Under the pieces are notes generated by a model. It saw only the letters and a list, made by a program, of their open reading frames with translations. It did not search any database and was not told the origin of the DNA. DNA of 64,000 nucleotides from Burhinus oedicnemus (Eukaryota > Chordata > Aves > Charadriiformes > Burhinidae), in contig VFFE01007854.1 of the NCBI GenBank assembly GCA_008921705.1, positions 437,214 to 501,213 on the forward strand, in the 5' to 3' direction. A program made the translations under genes and the position numbers. Of the stretch, positions 25,181-35,839 are shown in pieces (within the stretch, counting starts at the first letter, position 1; every line of letters starts with the position of its first letter).

Positions 25181-25455
25181 TCCGCCAGCTGCATTTAAAA
25201 GAAGAAAGCAACTACGACTGCATTCTTGAAGGGTGTGATCCTGCGAGCGAGAGGTAGGTGTGTTCCCAGCATACCTCCAGGATTGGGCCCCGCAGGGGAC
25301 TCCGGTGCCACTCTGCCTCGCCATGCCGGATGGCACTGGGGTGGCCCAAGCCAAGCCAGGAGGCACCCAACCAGACCAGGCACCTCCAGGGTTAGATGGT
25401 GGAAGGAGGGGCTTGGAGATTGTGATTTTTTTGGATGTTGAAATTCCCAGAAGAC

Positions 25456-25479
25456 TTTTTTTTTTTTTTTTTTTTTTTT
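25456..25479. repeat. Poly(T) tract, 24 bases
   Basis: An uninterrupted T homopolymer preceded by AAGAC. Read on the minus strand it could be an A tail, but the sequence that would form the retroposon body (25480 onward) is not recognisable. Confidence 0.9.
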
Positions 25480-25484
25480 CCAGG

Positions 25485-26395
25485 TGCCACCAGTAATCAT
25501 TGAGGCCCTTCGGGAAGGGCAGCCTCCATGAGGCTTCTTGATGGAGACACCATCAGTGAGATTTTTGGTCCCATCTAATATCAGAATGCCCCTCCAGGAT
25601 ATGCTCTTCTGTTCACAAAGCACAGAGAGAAGCTACAGAGGTGCCTTAATGCAGGGCCGTGGTTACGTGGAACTAATACTGACTTGAACTTCAGCACTTT
25701 GTGTTGCGCTTAAGTATACGCTTAAGTGATTTGAGCCCTTAGACAAGACTTAGCTTTGAGACCAACAGCGAGCAGCGGGGCTCTCACGGCCAGCTCTTTC
25801 CCTTTAGACTTTAATTGCCGAGTGAGGTCCACCTAACCAAGGGGCTGCAGCAGTACGTCGGGCAGGATGAAGGCAGTTTGCTTTGCAAACTGGGAATTAC
25901 CTCTCGGGGGACTGGTCATTACTTTTGTTTCCTTCCCTCTGTTGCTCGCTAGGAAACAAAAGCATTTTTGTAAAAGTGGTTCCCTGCATGTGCTAAAGCA
26001 ACATGGGACATGAATCTGGAAAACAGGGCCATGTCTCCGCAGAGATCATACAGGATCCTTTTTTGTCTGACCTACCGCGATTTCCCAGTTTACGAGATGG
26101 AAATAGCTTTCCTATGACTGAAGGCGTCTTTCACACACTGTTTCTTTAAATTATCATTTGCAATCCCTCAAAGAGAAAGAGGCAAAGGAAACTGGGTGGG
26201 AATTAGTTGCTCCTTCACGTACATTGCGCTAGTTACTGTGTGGGAGGATCATTATTTCTAATGATGATGGATGGTTCCTATATGAAAGGGTTTCTTGCCT
26301 CTGTTGTTCCCCAAGTTGGAGCAAGAAGGGGTTACTATTTTAATGAGAGAAGTTGAAATACAATTTATTGAGAGGGATGAAAAAGAAGAACCATA
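25485..26395. other. Gene-free stretch, nothing recognised
   Basis: Unique-looking DNA of mixed composition. No gene, transposon or motif cluster was recognised. Confidence 0.5.
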
Positions 26396-26462
26396 AAAGC
26401 TGAATCAAAACAAATGGAATGCTTTACCTGATCACTTTTATGGCGTTGCTGCTTTCATAATG

Positions 26463-26501
26463 CGCACGCACACGCACACACACACACACACACACATACA
26501 C
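26463..26501. repeat. (CA)n dinucleotide microsatellite
   Basis: Eleven uninterrupted CA units (26475-26496) with CG- and TA-interrupted flanks. A likely polymorphic marker. Confidence 0.95.
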
Positions 26502-26895
26502 GCCGCCACCGAGCTTTGACTTCACCTATTTTGTGCAATCGCTTTTTCCCCCTCCTATCTTCAGAAAAGGCGCTTTTCCCCGAATAACTCTTTCCAACGC
26601 ATTTTTTTACTCAAAACACAGAGGGGAAAATGTGTCTACAAAAGCTTATATGCTGACAGTTTGTTCTTTTTTAATAGCCCGCTGATAGAGACAGTCTCTA
26701 TTGCATAATGACAGAAACCCGAAACCTTATCGCACCTCTACGCTGCTGTTATTCGGAGCGCTGAAGGTGCTAGCCAAAACAATGGCAAAGAACGTACTAA
26801 ACGGGGACCCTCGTATAAATACAAAACTGCCAGAATAAAAGCATTGGTTTATTCCAGTCCGCACTCAGCTGATTAAATTGAGGAGTTGTCATGAA

Positions 26896-26919
26896 GATAG
26901 ATAGATAGATAAATAGATT
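26896..26919. repeat. Short (GATA)n microsatellite
   Basis: Four GATA units followed by imperfect AATA and GATT units. It is short and partly degenerate. Confidence 0.8.
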
Positions 26920-28529
26920 GATCATATAATCTTTTTTAATAATTGCAGCCTTCAAACTTAACATATTTTGACAGGAGAGTATATTAAAAGCCATTAAAAC
27001 AGCTGTTTTGCTGTAGGGAATATTACTTGTGGGCTGAATGCAGAGATATGTGTAGGTATTTATTCAGTAATCAATCATAGAGAGAAAAGACCTCGAATTT
27101 CGGTTGGAAGTTTTTATTTTTATCCTTTTCCTTACTACTGGTCTTTAAACCTGCTCTGAGGAAAGCTATACATGCCCGGCTGGTGCTCATCAAAAGCAAG
27201 CAATCACAGCTAAATCAGCATGCAAAATGCCACTCAACCTTGGGCCTTTATTAAAATTTGCTGGGACTCAATTTGAGATAGCGATCGTTCTTATTAAAAA
27301 GCAAAATGTAAGATAGTTTTTTTATATAAATCTCTGGATGGAATGGAATTGTTAATCAGCATAGGCTGATGTGATTTCTCTGTTGCAAATCCTGCCGAGG
27401 GCTCAGAAGTGGCACATTACCATAATTCCTAGGCTAGAGCTGGCAGCTTGAAAAAGACCTGCAAGAATCTTTAAAATGCTTAAGCAAAGCTGTAAGTCAC
27501 AGCAAACAACACACGCCGGGGACGGTTACCGCAGGTTCTTCGCGTTATATAATGAAGTTTCCTCCTTCGCTCTATTTGCTCTTGCCACAATTTGCTCTTT
27601 CGTGGGGTGATTGTTTCACGGTTCCTGACGAAAAAAGGGCAACAACAACAAAACCCCACATCCAGCCAAAGCTCTGCTCTTTCCCCTAAAAAGCCATCCT
27701 GTTTTCATACAAGCCCCTCTGCTGTATTGTGAATTCGATACGTGAAATCACTCAGCCGTGTTATGTATATACATATATATTTTTAATTTAAAACTAGCAC
27801 CAATTATTTCGGGATCAGTTCATCACCTTTCCTTTTTCCCTGTGCCGTGCTGCTCTTTACGCGGGTGCGTTTCAGCCCCGAAGTATCTGCGGGTCAGTGG
27901 TAAACAGATCCCCACCAATATTTTGTATATTCATTTTAAAATATTGTTGACCTATTTGTTCTCCCAGGGACTAATAAAATTAGGCTATTATTGCTAATAA
28001 TGAACACTAAGTAATGCAAATTACAATTATTTTGTACGACGGAGAACGGTGCCGATCACTGCAGATAGAAAACTCCTCAGCTGAACTATACATTGCCAGT
28101 AAAATTATGATTTATCCTGAATATTGCTATAACAAAGTCTGCTCTTGAGACTACGTTAGACACGGAACAACCATATAGCAAAGAAGAACAGTTTTTCTGT
28201 ATATGTTTTATTCCGTCTGCAAATACACACAGCTAGGGTTAATAATGAGTAAAGTGCGGTCCACGCAGATGCCACACTACCTCACCGGCAATACATTTTG
28301 GAGAGTATGGCATCAATAGGAAGTGTTTTCATTGACTCGGACGCTTTTGGCTCGGGATCCAAGACAGACGGTTGGCTGCTTTCTTCTTGTCTTTAATCAG
28401 GAATGCACAAGAGGCAAAGGAAACAAAGAGCCTTTTAATGAGGTACTTCTACCTTGATATTGCTGGTCCAAACCTAGCGATGGACAAAAGTAAATTTTTT
28501 TCCTGATTTTTATTTAGTTAGGGGTCTGG

Positions 28530-29955
28530 GAAATAAAGATGTTACTCACGGTCCAGTTCTCATGGGAGATGTGTCCACCTAAGAGATGTACCTCCTCCCT
28601 GGGGTTTGTTGAGGTGTTCTGCGTTAAGATGCCAAAAACTCATCGCACAAAGAGTGAGCTACCTGTTGACCTACAGAACAGCCTTTGCAAACTGATACAT
28701 ATGGAAGGAGGAACTTGTTCTGATGCTGATTCTTCTCTACCTGCCTTGAAGATTGTGAGAACAAATCGGTCATAGATTGCTGCCTGATAGTCATGAGCAA
28801 ATTTTAATTCCAGCATGCAGGCACTCCCTTTGGAAGGGAAAGACACTCAATTGCACATGGAGAGACAGAATTGCAACCTTGCAAAAATCAGAGACTTTGT
28901 TTCGAGAGCCAAACAAAATTGAATGTGTTCCCCCCACACACATACATACACTATCATCAAATATTATCAATTTAATTGCTCAGCTCCTGCAGCTGTGAGC
29001 ACAATATATCAGCTCGGCTGGAATGGAATTTGTAATTCTGTAAGACACGTTCGAAAATAAAATACTGAGCTAAATTCTCAGCTAATGAGAATCAGCATAG
29101 TTCCACTAACCTCAGATAAGCTACTGAGCAAGTAGGAATCGTTTGAGTTCCTCTGACTTAGTTGGAATGCCTTCACTCGATTCAGCAGAGGAATATAAAT
29201 TTACTCCAAGAATTTGTCTTTCTGTGCCTTTTCGGGATCTGATATATAACCAGTGCTTGGAATGAACCAGCACGATGTGATATACGACAAGAAGATCTTC
29301 TCTAAACTTCAGCAGCTCTGCCAGGTAGCTGTACTGGCGAATGCGCTGTCACGGGACGTTGTGAATGCTTAAAATCTACATGGTTTAGGGGGGCCACTGG
29401 AGAAGTTAATGGAAGAAAAAGCTATTTAACATTGTTAAATATAAGGACATGATCTCTGGCTCAGAAATTCTCGATCTGCACATTGCTGGCATATGTGGGA
29501 AATACTGTCACGTGCCCGCAATTTTCTTGTATTCTTCTCCGCGCCTTTGCTTTCGGCCTTTCTTAAAACATGATCCTAAGCTGGGAAGACCTCTATTCTG
29601 GCCAAGCATTGCTGGTTTTATATTCCCCAAAAAAGAATTATGAACCAGAAGTTTCTTCTTCCTCATCAGGGCTTTCGCCTCCTGTTCCCCCACTCTAACA
29701 CGCACTTTCCCCTTTATTTTGAGCATATAAATGGAAAAAGACGTTTAAGACAATAAATAGGAGATCATAAATGCCACATACCCATTTTCAGCTATTCTAG
29801 GAAGAGAGCGAGAATGGGAATTTTTACCCTGTGTAAATCTCCCACTCCATACAATACTTTTAGCTCAGAGAGCTGCAGTAATGGTAATTTTATGAATCAA
29901 GTAGAATATTCCTGTCTTCTGTGCTTTAGTCAAAGCCTTGTCACTAGAGATGAAG
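28530..29955. other. Gene-free stretch, nothing recognised
   Basis: AT-rich unique-looking DNA. No transposon, gene or tandem array was recognised. Confidence 0.5.
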
Positions 29956-29959
29956 TCTA

Positions 29960-30040
29960 AATTGTCTATACCTGTGATATAAATATATGCACATATAGGT
30001 GTATACATTTATAATGTATATATGTGTATATATATGCTAC
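29960..30040. repeat. TA-rich low-complexity segment
   Basis: Alternating TATA/TGTA words (ATATATGTGTATATATATGC) form a purine-pyrimidine alternating segment of about 80 bases, typical of a decayed (TA)n/(TG)n microsatellite. Confidence 0.75.
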
Positions 30041-30044
30041 TAGA

Positions 30045-30655
30045 AAAATGGATTCCTTTCTTATCTCAGTAAGAGTTAGTAATTTGTGCCTGCACAAAGC
30101 AGATGAAAATAATACCACCTTTCACTTGTTTTGCTGTGTTATTATTGATTTCCTTAGGTGCAAAGCCACGGAGAATTGGGCCCTTTACATTTAATTCTGT
30201 GCGTTTCCCAACTATTGCCATGTGGCCTATTTGAGTGAAAGTCAGGCATTCTTGAAGGGTTATGTAAATGGACACGTTAGTGAATAAACAGATGGTCTTT
30301 AATGAAAAACATCTCCCTTTCATGAGCTGTGTCACACTGATTTGATTCCTCATTTGTAGCATCAGATCTTTGATGCAATGGAAAAATGCACAGAGCTGAG
30401 TTTATACAGTCCAAATTTCAGCGGACATCCCTTAGAAAGGTAGGAAAATTTACAGTGCATCAACTAGTGGTGGGTGAGCTCCCGCAGCCGATTTTTCATT
30501 GTTAGTGCTCGAGAACAAAAAGATGCTGCTTTCGGTCCAAGGATCTTTGGCTGCCCAGCGGATCTGTTTTCTGGGCATCAGAAGTGCCCGGACAGATCTA
30601 GGAAAACAGCCTCATTTTTCAATTTGAAACAGCAATCAGATTGGAAGAGACAGAA
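30045..30655. other. Gene-free stretch, nothing recognised
   Basis: Unique-looking DNA with no recognisable gene or repeat. Confidence 0.5.
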
Positions 30656-30659
30656 ATTA

Positions 30660-30735
30660 TCTCTCGGGGGAAAAGAAAAAAAAAAGGGAAAGAAAGAAAA
30701 CAAAAACAAAGCCAAAGGAAAAACCCGAACAACAT
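30660..30735. repeat. A-rich purine tract
   Basis: A low-complexity tract of A with interspersed G and a few C (GAAAGAAAGAAAAC-type words), strongly purine-biased on the plus strand. No retroposon body adjoins it. Confidence 0.75.
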
Positions 30736-30821
30736 ACAACCTAAAAACTTAAAGAGATGCTTTGTTTATTTCCATTTGCGTCAAGCCAAAATGGAACAGG
30801 AGTTTAGATGCCTGTGCTGCA

Positions 30822-30841
30822 TTTTTTTTTTTTTTTTTTTT
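30822..30841. repeat. Poly(T) tract, 20 bases
   Basis: An uninterrupted T homopolymer without a recognisable retroelement body. Confidence 0.9.
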
Positions 30842-31039
30842 GAATGACTAGATTTTTTAGAATCAGGTTACGCAGCTGGACTTCACATTGCATTTGCTGC
30901 GGCTGCTTCATCAGAAATGCTGGTAGTATTTGTCAGCCTGGAAGTGTCTTGAGGCTGCTTCTGAGAGATACAAGGAGGCAACTGATAAGGAGAGCATCAG
31001 AAGGGCAGTTAATTGCCTCCAGTCTCTCGGTGCCGGGGA

Positions 31040-31330
31040 ATATTTAAAATCTATGGGATTAAAGGCAGATTAAAAACTGTGGAAGCAGGAGCCCAATAGC
31101 GCTGAAAGATCATAATCAGCAAGGGTAATGGCAGAGCAAAAATGAATGTGGCAAATAAAATGACAGATAGGAAATTCAGATCCGCTTCTAATGCTCGAAG
31201 TTCCATCTTGTAAGCACAATTCATCTACGTGTAAATCATTTTTTGGCTTCAAGCTTATCAGCCAATCGGTGAATTAAAAATGCTCTTTCCTTGGAGGATT
31301 AAAGAGGTTGATTGAAGTCAGTGTGAAAAC
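31040..31330. promoter_or_regulatory. Candidate conserved non-coding element
   Basis: The interval contains MEIS/TGIF-like TGACAGATAGG near 31161, AATAAAATGACAG, CTTATCAGCCAATCGG near 31254 (a GATA-type word next to a CCAAT word), GGATTAAAG words resembling bicoid/OTX sites, and no repeat similarity. The density of distinct factor-like words is the only support. Alignment to another bird and to crocodile would decide. Confidence 0.3.
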
Positions 31331-31334
31331 TGGC

Positions 31335-33005
31335 TAATAAGTCTGGAAATGTCAGGAGGGTGCTTCATAGGAACTCAGTGTACTTTTTCTATCAGTGCTA
31401 TGAAACAGGAAGTTTGAAAAGCTCTGTAGTTCTGTTACTTTGAGAAAATGCTTTTGTGTTGTAGGTTGTTTTTTTTTTTTCCTCTCCCGTGTGTCAGAGT
31501 GTCATGCAGAAATATTTTAATTTGCAAGATGAATGGTGATAGATGCAAATGTTGAAAAATTACGTTGGGAGAATTTGCTAAAATATGCAGAGAAGTAAGA
31601 GAAATTTCATTTTAGAAAGCACAGTGAATGCATATCATGGCAATGGGAAGTTCTAGGTTGCAGGCCATGAACTGCGTAGACATGTTTCACCTCGGGGGGG
31701 ATGTTTAAACTTTGCTCCTTTTCCGTGCCTAAAAATCTAGCGTAGGTGGTAAGGCCAGAGATTGTGTTAAGGCAGTCTCTCTGCTAAATATGAGAGCTAC
31801 CAGGGCATCGCCAGATACGTGCATACATGAAAACACACGCTCTGGTATGACACCAGGGCTTTCAATCACTGCTATTAAAAATTGAACAAGCATTTCAGAG
31901 CTTTACATGCAAAACCAGTGCTGTTAATGTTTCCACAGCCAGTATTTCCGTCTGCAGCGCCCACACTGGTAAGTGCAAATATACTTACATGGATGTATTT
32001 AGAGAATTTGACCACAGTTGTCAGTTCTTAATATTGGCTGGACTGTGGACTAATACCTTCTCTTTGTTTCAGCCCCAAATCACAAAAAAAGCCAAAAAAT
32101 GTCCACAAACAAGTAAAAAATAATTTTCTGGAGGGAAAGCTGCTACCAGCAGCTGCATGATATCTGGTGGTGGGTATACCAGTTTCTCTCGTCCTGAGCT
32201 CAAGGGAGGAAGAAGTTGAGGGATGTGCCCGTGGGTATTAATCCTATCTTTCGTTAGCGTAGGGAATATTAGCTCTTTGGGTTGTTAAAGCCGTGAAAAG
32301 CAGTGAATGAATGAGGATGCTGATGGGGTAAGAAAGGAACTGATCATGCAAGTCTCAAGGACTGAGCCTAAGACTAAACCGTCACCACTTGCTCCCGCAC
32401 GGACAAGTGGTTGTCCTGCAGGCTGGCAATGCAGCTCTGTCCTTTCTCACCTACCCCACGAGCCAGAGGTGGCTGTTTGGCCCAGTCTGTCAGTGGAGGC
32501 TTACTGGGAGCCCCATGCTGGGGTCCTACCTCTTGCCCCAGGGTACATGGCCCAGCAGGACCGCAAGCCCCCAGCATGTCCTCTCTCTCAGGTGAGCCTG
32601 GGAAATATTGTCTCACCAAGGAAAAAAAGAAAAAAATAAAAAAGAAGATAACTCACTGGAAAGAAATCTTGCTTATGGTTAGGTTGCGGGGCCCACAAAA
32701 TGTCAAAATCAACATACATGGATGCTCACCAGCTTCTAATCTGCAATGTTATTTACAAGGTCTCATTCTTGGGCTTGGAACACCAAACTGGCGAGCTGAC
32801 CCATGTTTTCGTTTACCGGTTCGTTCATAACCACAATCAAAGAAAGGACAGAGATGCCCACAGATTCATATAACCCCAGTCAAGAATGATATCCCAAAAC
32901 TCTCTGTAGCGCTGTGGTTCCTGAGGCAATGAGAGACACTGGATTCCTCTCCCTGCTGCGAGATGCGTTTCTGTTCTTTTTTGCTTTTCCTGTAAAAGGC
33001 GTTTA
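31335..33005. other. Gene-free stretch, nothing recognised
   Basis: Unique-looking DNA. Overlapping frames around 32307-32830 lie in one GC-rich patch on both strands and lack protein-family features. An A-rich patch lies at about 32620-32645. Confidence 0.5.
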
Positions 33006-33009
33006 GTGC

Positions 33010-33300
33010 AACTGTAACCCAGAGCTCATGTCGGCCAGCTGAGAGCTTAACCACCAGACTGCCAAGCGGTGGTCTATGTGCGTCTGGGTTACGGGAGGTT
33101 TCTTTGATCTCCTTATGCCCCCCGGAATGCATTTCTGCGCAGCTTCAAGAAGAAGAGGCGGCTGCGCATCCTATCTCCTCAATCTCCACCTCACTTTACC
33201 CCCGTTGGTTCGGGCCCTCTCTTGGGAGGTGGGAAATGTGGTTTGGATCCCCCCGGGCTGAAGAACGCACTGAAGCCAGATTTCTTACTTCATGGGCCAG
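33010..33300. repeat. Probable ancient tRNA-like repeat, palindromic
   Basis: The segment has GCTTAACCACCAGACTGCCA near 33047 and GGAGGTGGGAAATGTGGTTT followed by GGATCCCCCCGGGC near 33226-33261. These correspond to the two arms of the ancient family also seen at 24370 and 42790 (CCCTAACCAC..and..TGGGAGGTGGGAGACCTGGGTTC). Divergence is high. The pure 33-base A run begins 27 bases downstream. Confidence 0.3.
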
Positions 33301-33323
33301 CACTTTCGCTAGCTCGTCTCCTG

Positions 33324-33326
<3 letters not shown>

Positions 33327-33359
<33 letters not shown>
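33327..33359. repeat. Poly(A) tract, 33 bases
   Basis: This is the longest homopolymer of the window, 33 uninterrupted A. It could be the tail of a retroposed sequence, but upstream sequence shows no gene-derived body and no target-site duplication was found by eye. Its exact length is also vulnerable to sequencing error. Confidence 0.9.
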
Positions 33360-33361
<2 letters not shown>

Positions 33362-33364
33362 TGT

Positions 33365-33955
33365 GTGCACCCCTGTCTTGGTCCGCATTTAAAAAGAGTG
33401 AGCAAAGCTTCCAGATGTCTCCCCTCGGGAGTGGGCTCGGCCCTCTGGAACCTAAGTGGAGGGAGATATTTTGCTTTGCAGACCTGATTCATGTACCCTA
33501 GGACGGGTTGGAGTTCGGGCGCACCCTGTGTGCTCAGCATTTCCAAATTGGCTTGCTTTCAGTGGCTTCCGATGCACCGAGAGGAGTCTCGCCCCAGGGC
33601 TGCTCCCTGTTGTGGCAGACTTCCTGGTTTTAAGCCTCCAGGCTTGAGGCTGTAGCAGGACCAGAGAGGAGGTGTATGGAAGTGCTCCGCTCTGAGATAA
33701 CTAACGCTCCTTATGCATCAGGTAAGAAGAGCCCAGGGGCCTAACGCGGCACTTTGGGTTTCCGTTTTGGGGCCAGGCACCAAAAAAATTAGCACTTAAG
33801 TCCTTTCCTTGGATCTAGCGTTTAGTTTTCAATTTGGGAGAAGCCTGTGCAGTACTTCACTGCACCATGTATTTTCTCTTACTACTATGGTTACATTACT
33901 GGAAATATTTAGACTTCTTACGATGGAGAGAAAAGCCTGGAAAGTTTTTCAAAAT
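33365..33955. other. Gene-free stretch, nothing recognised
   Basis: Unique-looking DNA with no recognised gene or transposon. Near 33985-34025 a decayed motif (CAATGGTAATGAAATCAGCA then TAGGTACCTAATTACC) resembles an ancient dispersed repeat. Confidence 0.45.
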
Positions 33956-34137
33956 CTCATGGATGTAGGCACTAATTCCTAGATCTTCAATGGTAATGAA
34001 ATCAGCAGGACTTTAGGTACCTAATTACCTCTCTGTCCCACTGGGTGCCCGTGTATGGCTGAAGGTGCACAGGTACCTTTATAAATGTGGCCCTCAGTGT
34101 CCCTGGGTACATCTCTTTGGTGCATTTTGTGCAAAGC

Positions 34138-34380
34138 CGCCAGGGGAGGTTTAGATTGGATATCAGGAAAATTTTCTTCACAGAAAGGGTTATCAAACAT
34201 CGGAACGGGCTGTCCAGGGAAGCGGTGGAATCGCCATCCTTGGAGGTATTTAAAAGACGGGTAGATGGGGTGCTGAGGGACATGGTTTAGTGGTGGTCTT
34301 GGCAGTCTTAGGTTGATGGTTGGACTTGATGATCTTAAAGGTCCCTTCCAACCTAGGTGATTCTGTGATTCTATGATTCT
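34138..34380 (+). mobile_element. CR1 LINE, 5'-truncated 3' end
   Basis: The copy starts within the last 50 or so codons of the CR1 polymerase (GGTTTAGATTGGATATCAGG, encoding [11 protein letters not shown]). It reaches the frame's natural end (a VLRDMV stop) and continues through GTGGTGGTCTTGGCAGTCTT and AAAGGTCCCTTCCAACC to a clean tail (GATTCTGTGATTCTATGATT). The reading frame is uninterrupted and the tail well preserved, so it is comparatively young. The 3' end type (TTGGACTTGATGATCTTAAA) differs from the copy at 19124 and matches the elements at 37471-38236. Confidence 0.95.
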
Positions 34381-34384
34381 AAGT

Positions 34385-35790
34385 TTACACGTGCCTCAGC
34401 TAAACTGTGCTTTGTCTTCAGGCCTGCGCTAACTTTTGGGCATGAACCCTATGAGGCATGACCTGTAGGATGCCTGACATGACCATATGGTCATCTTGCA
34501 GGGCCTTGTGGTGTCATCTGTCGTCTTGGGCTTCTCTCTTGAACAGTCTTGGATCTGCCATCCATAAGGGCAGACAAGATTTGCTGATACTGTCTGTCTT
34601 GGCAGTGCCTGGGTAGTGTGGAAGTCCACAACTGAACTATTAGCTTCCTGTGAACAGCAGACCCTTGAAAAGAGGTATGACATGATTTCTTCAAATGTTG
34701 TAGCAATTTCAGTTTGGAGTTAGCCTGTAACTACACCATAGCCACGCAGGCAGGCAGGCAAGATACTGTCTCTGTGCGCAGTACCTTGGCCAAATGGCTG
34801 TTAGACCAATGCTAACTTTTGGCTGATGTGGGTCTGTTTCTGCATCTGTCAAAATAGAGATGTCCACAAAGGCATGAAAATTTTGCGTTCTTCCCAGCCC
34901 TGACAACACTGTATTGTATCATGTCACTGTTTTTCGGGGTGACTCACTTTAGCCATATAGAAGGCACTTGACTGTGGCAGAAACAATTGAGGGTTATTGG
35001 GCAGGATGAATCTTGCAGAAATGGTTAAAAGCTGTGAGAAAAGAAAGATGCTGCTGGTGCAATTAGCTAACTGGCACAAGGTTGAATTCTTCCTTCAGAC
35101 ATGGTACTCTCCCTTAAAAAAAAGTATTTGCCTAGCAACATCAGAAAGAGACAACGAAGAGATTGGAGACCTTCCCTAAATCTACGTGTGGAAAAGAAAA
35201 CATGGTGTTTCTGATACCACTCTTCTACAGTGGGATGCCTGCTGAGTTTTTAATGGTATACCCCATGAAGGAGACCAAATCAGAAATACTAAGGACTGCT
35301 AAGGTGAAGATAAGTAGCTTACATGTGATGTGGCAGAACCAGAGAAAGGATGCACAGAGAAGGGCGATGTGGCCAAAGCAACGCACAAAGGGAAGGGTCT
35401 TTGCAACTACATTTGAGGTTGAGAACTGGGGTAGAGATGCATGGTTGGGAGAGCCTTTTCCATTCTTTCTTTGCATAGTGGATCTCAATTTATAAGAGTT
35501 ATGATCAAGTGACCGAGGCTTACTCCACTGCACAAAGTGGTGGTCCATAACAGCAAAGTGTCTTAGCCTTTAGAGAGAGTGAGACTAAAACTCTTTTAAT
35601 TGTGGGTGATGTTAGGGAAAATTACCCCAACTCACCACTGCCTATGAGTGCACACAAACGTCTACCATAGTTCACCAAGTATCTATAGCTTAAGCTAGAG
35701 GTAACTTGATTTGGACCACGAGAAGTAACCTTAAGGTGTCTCAAGTTTACCTCAGGGTACCTGTGACCTTAAAATAAGCTGAGCTTCAAG
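34385..35790. other. Gene-free stretch, nothing recognised
   Basis: Unique-looking DNA. Several open frames of 60-110 codons occur on both strands without protein-family character. Confidence 0.5.
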
Positions 35791-35797
35791 AGGTATA

Positions 35798-35836
<39 letters not shown>
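35798..35836. repeat. (AAT)13 microsatellite, perfect
   Basis: Thirteen uninterrupted AAT triplets. Purity suggests recent expansion and likely length polymorphism. Confidence 0.97.
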
Positions 35837-35839
35837 TGC

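Larger units (their letters stand above)
26400..28500. promoter_or_regulatory. AT-rich block with dense regulatory-type words
   Basis: Over about 2 kb no transposon is recognisable and transcription-factor-like words recur: AAACAATGGC (SOX-like) near 26777, CATTGC/ATGCAAA POU-like words near 26699 and 27218, GCTGATTAAATTG near 26869, and a GCGATCG word in AT-rich DNA near 27280. CpG-containing words are scattered through the AT background (CCGGGGACGGTTACCG near 27517, GTACGACGGAGAACGG near 28034), which suggests constraint or low methylation. I interpret the block as candidate conserved non-coding DNA. Nothing here identifies a target gene. Confidence 0.25.

Noticed and set aside
24869..25623. 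Two minus-strand frames of 165 and 142 codons.
   Set aside because: They overlap each other in different frames, and one includes a lysine run from the poly(T) tract at 25456-25479. Non-coding GC-rich sequence explains them.
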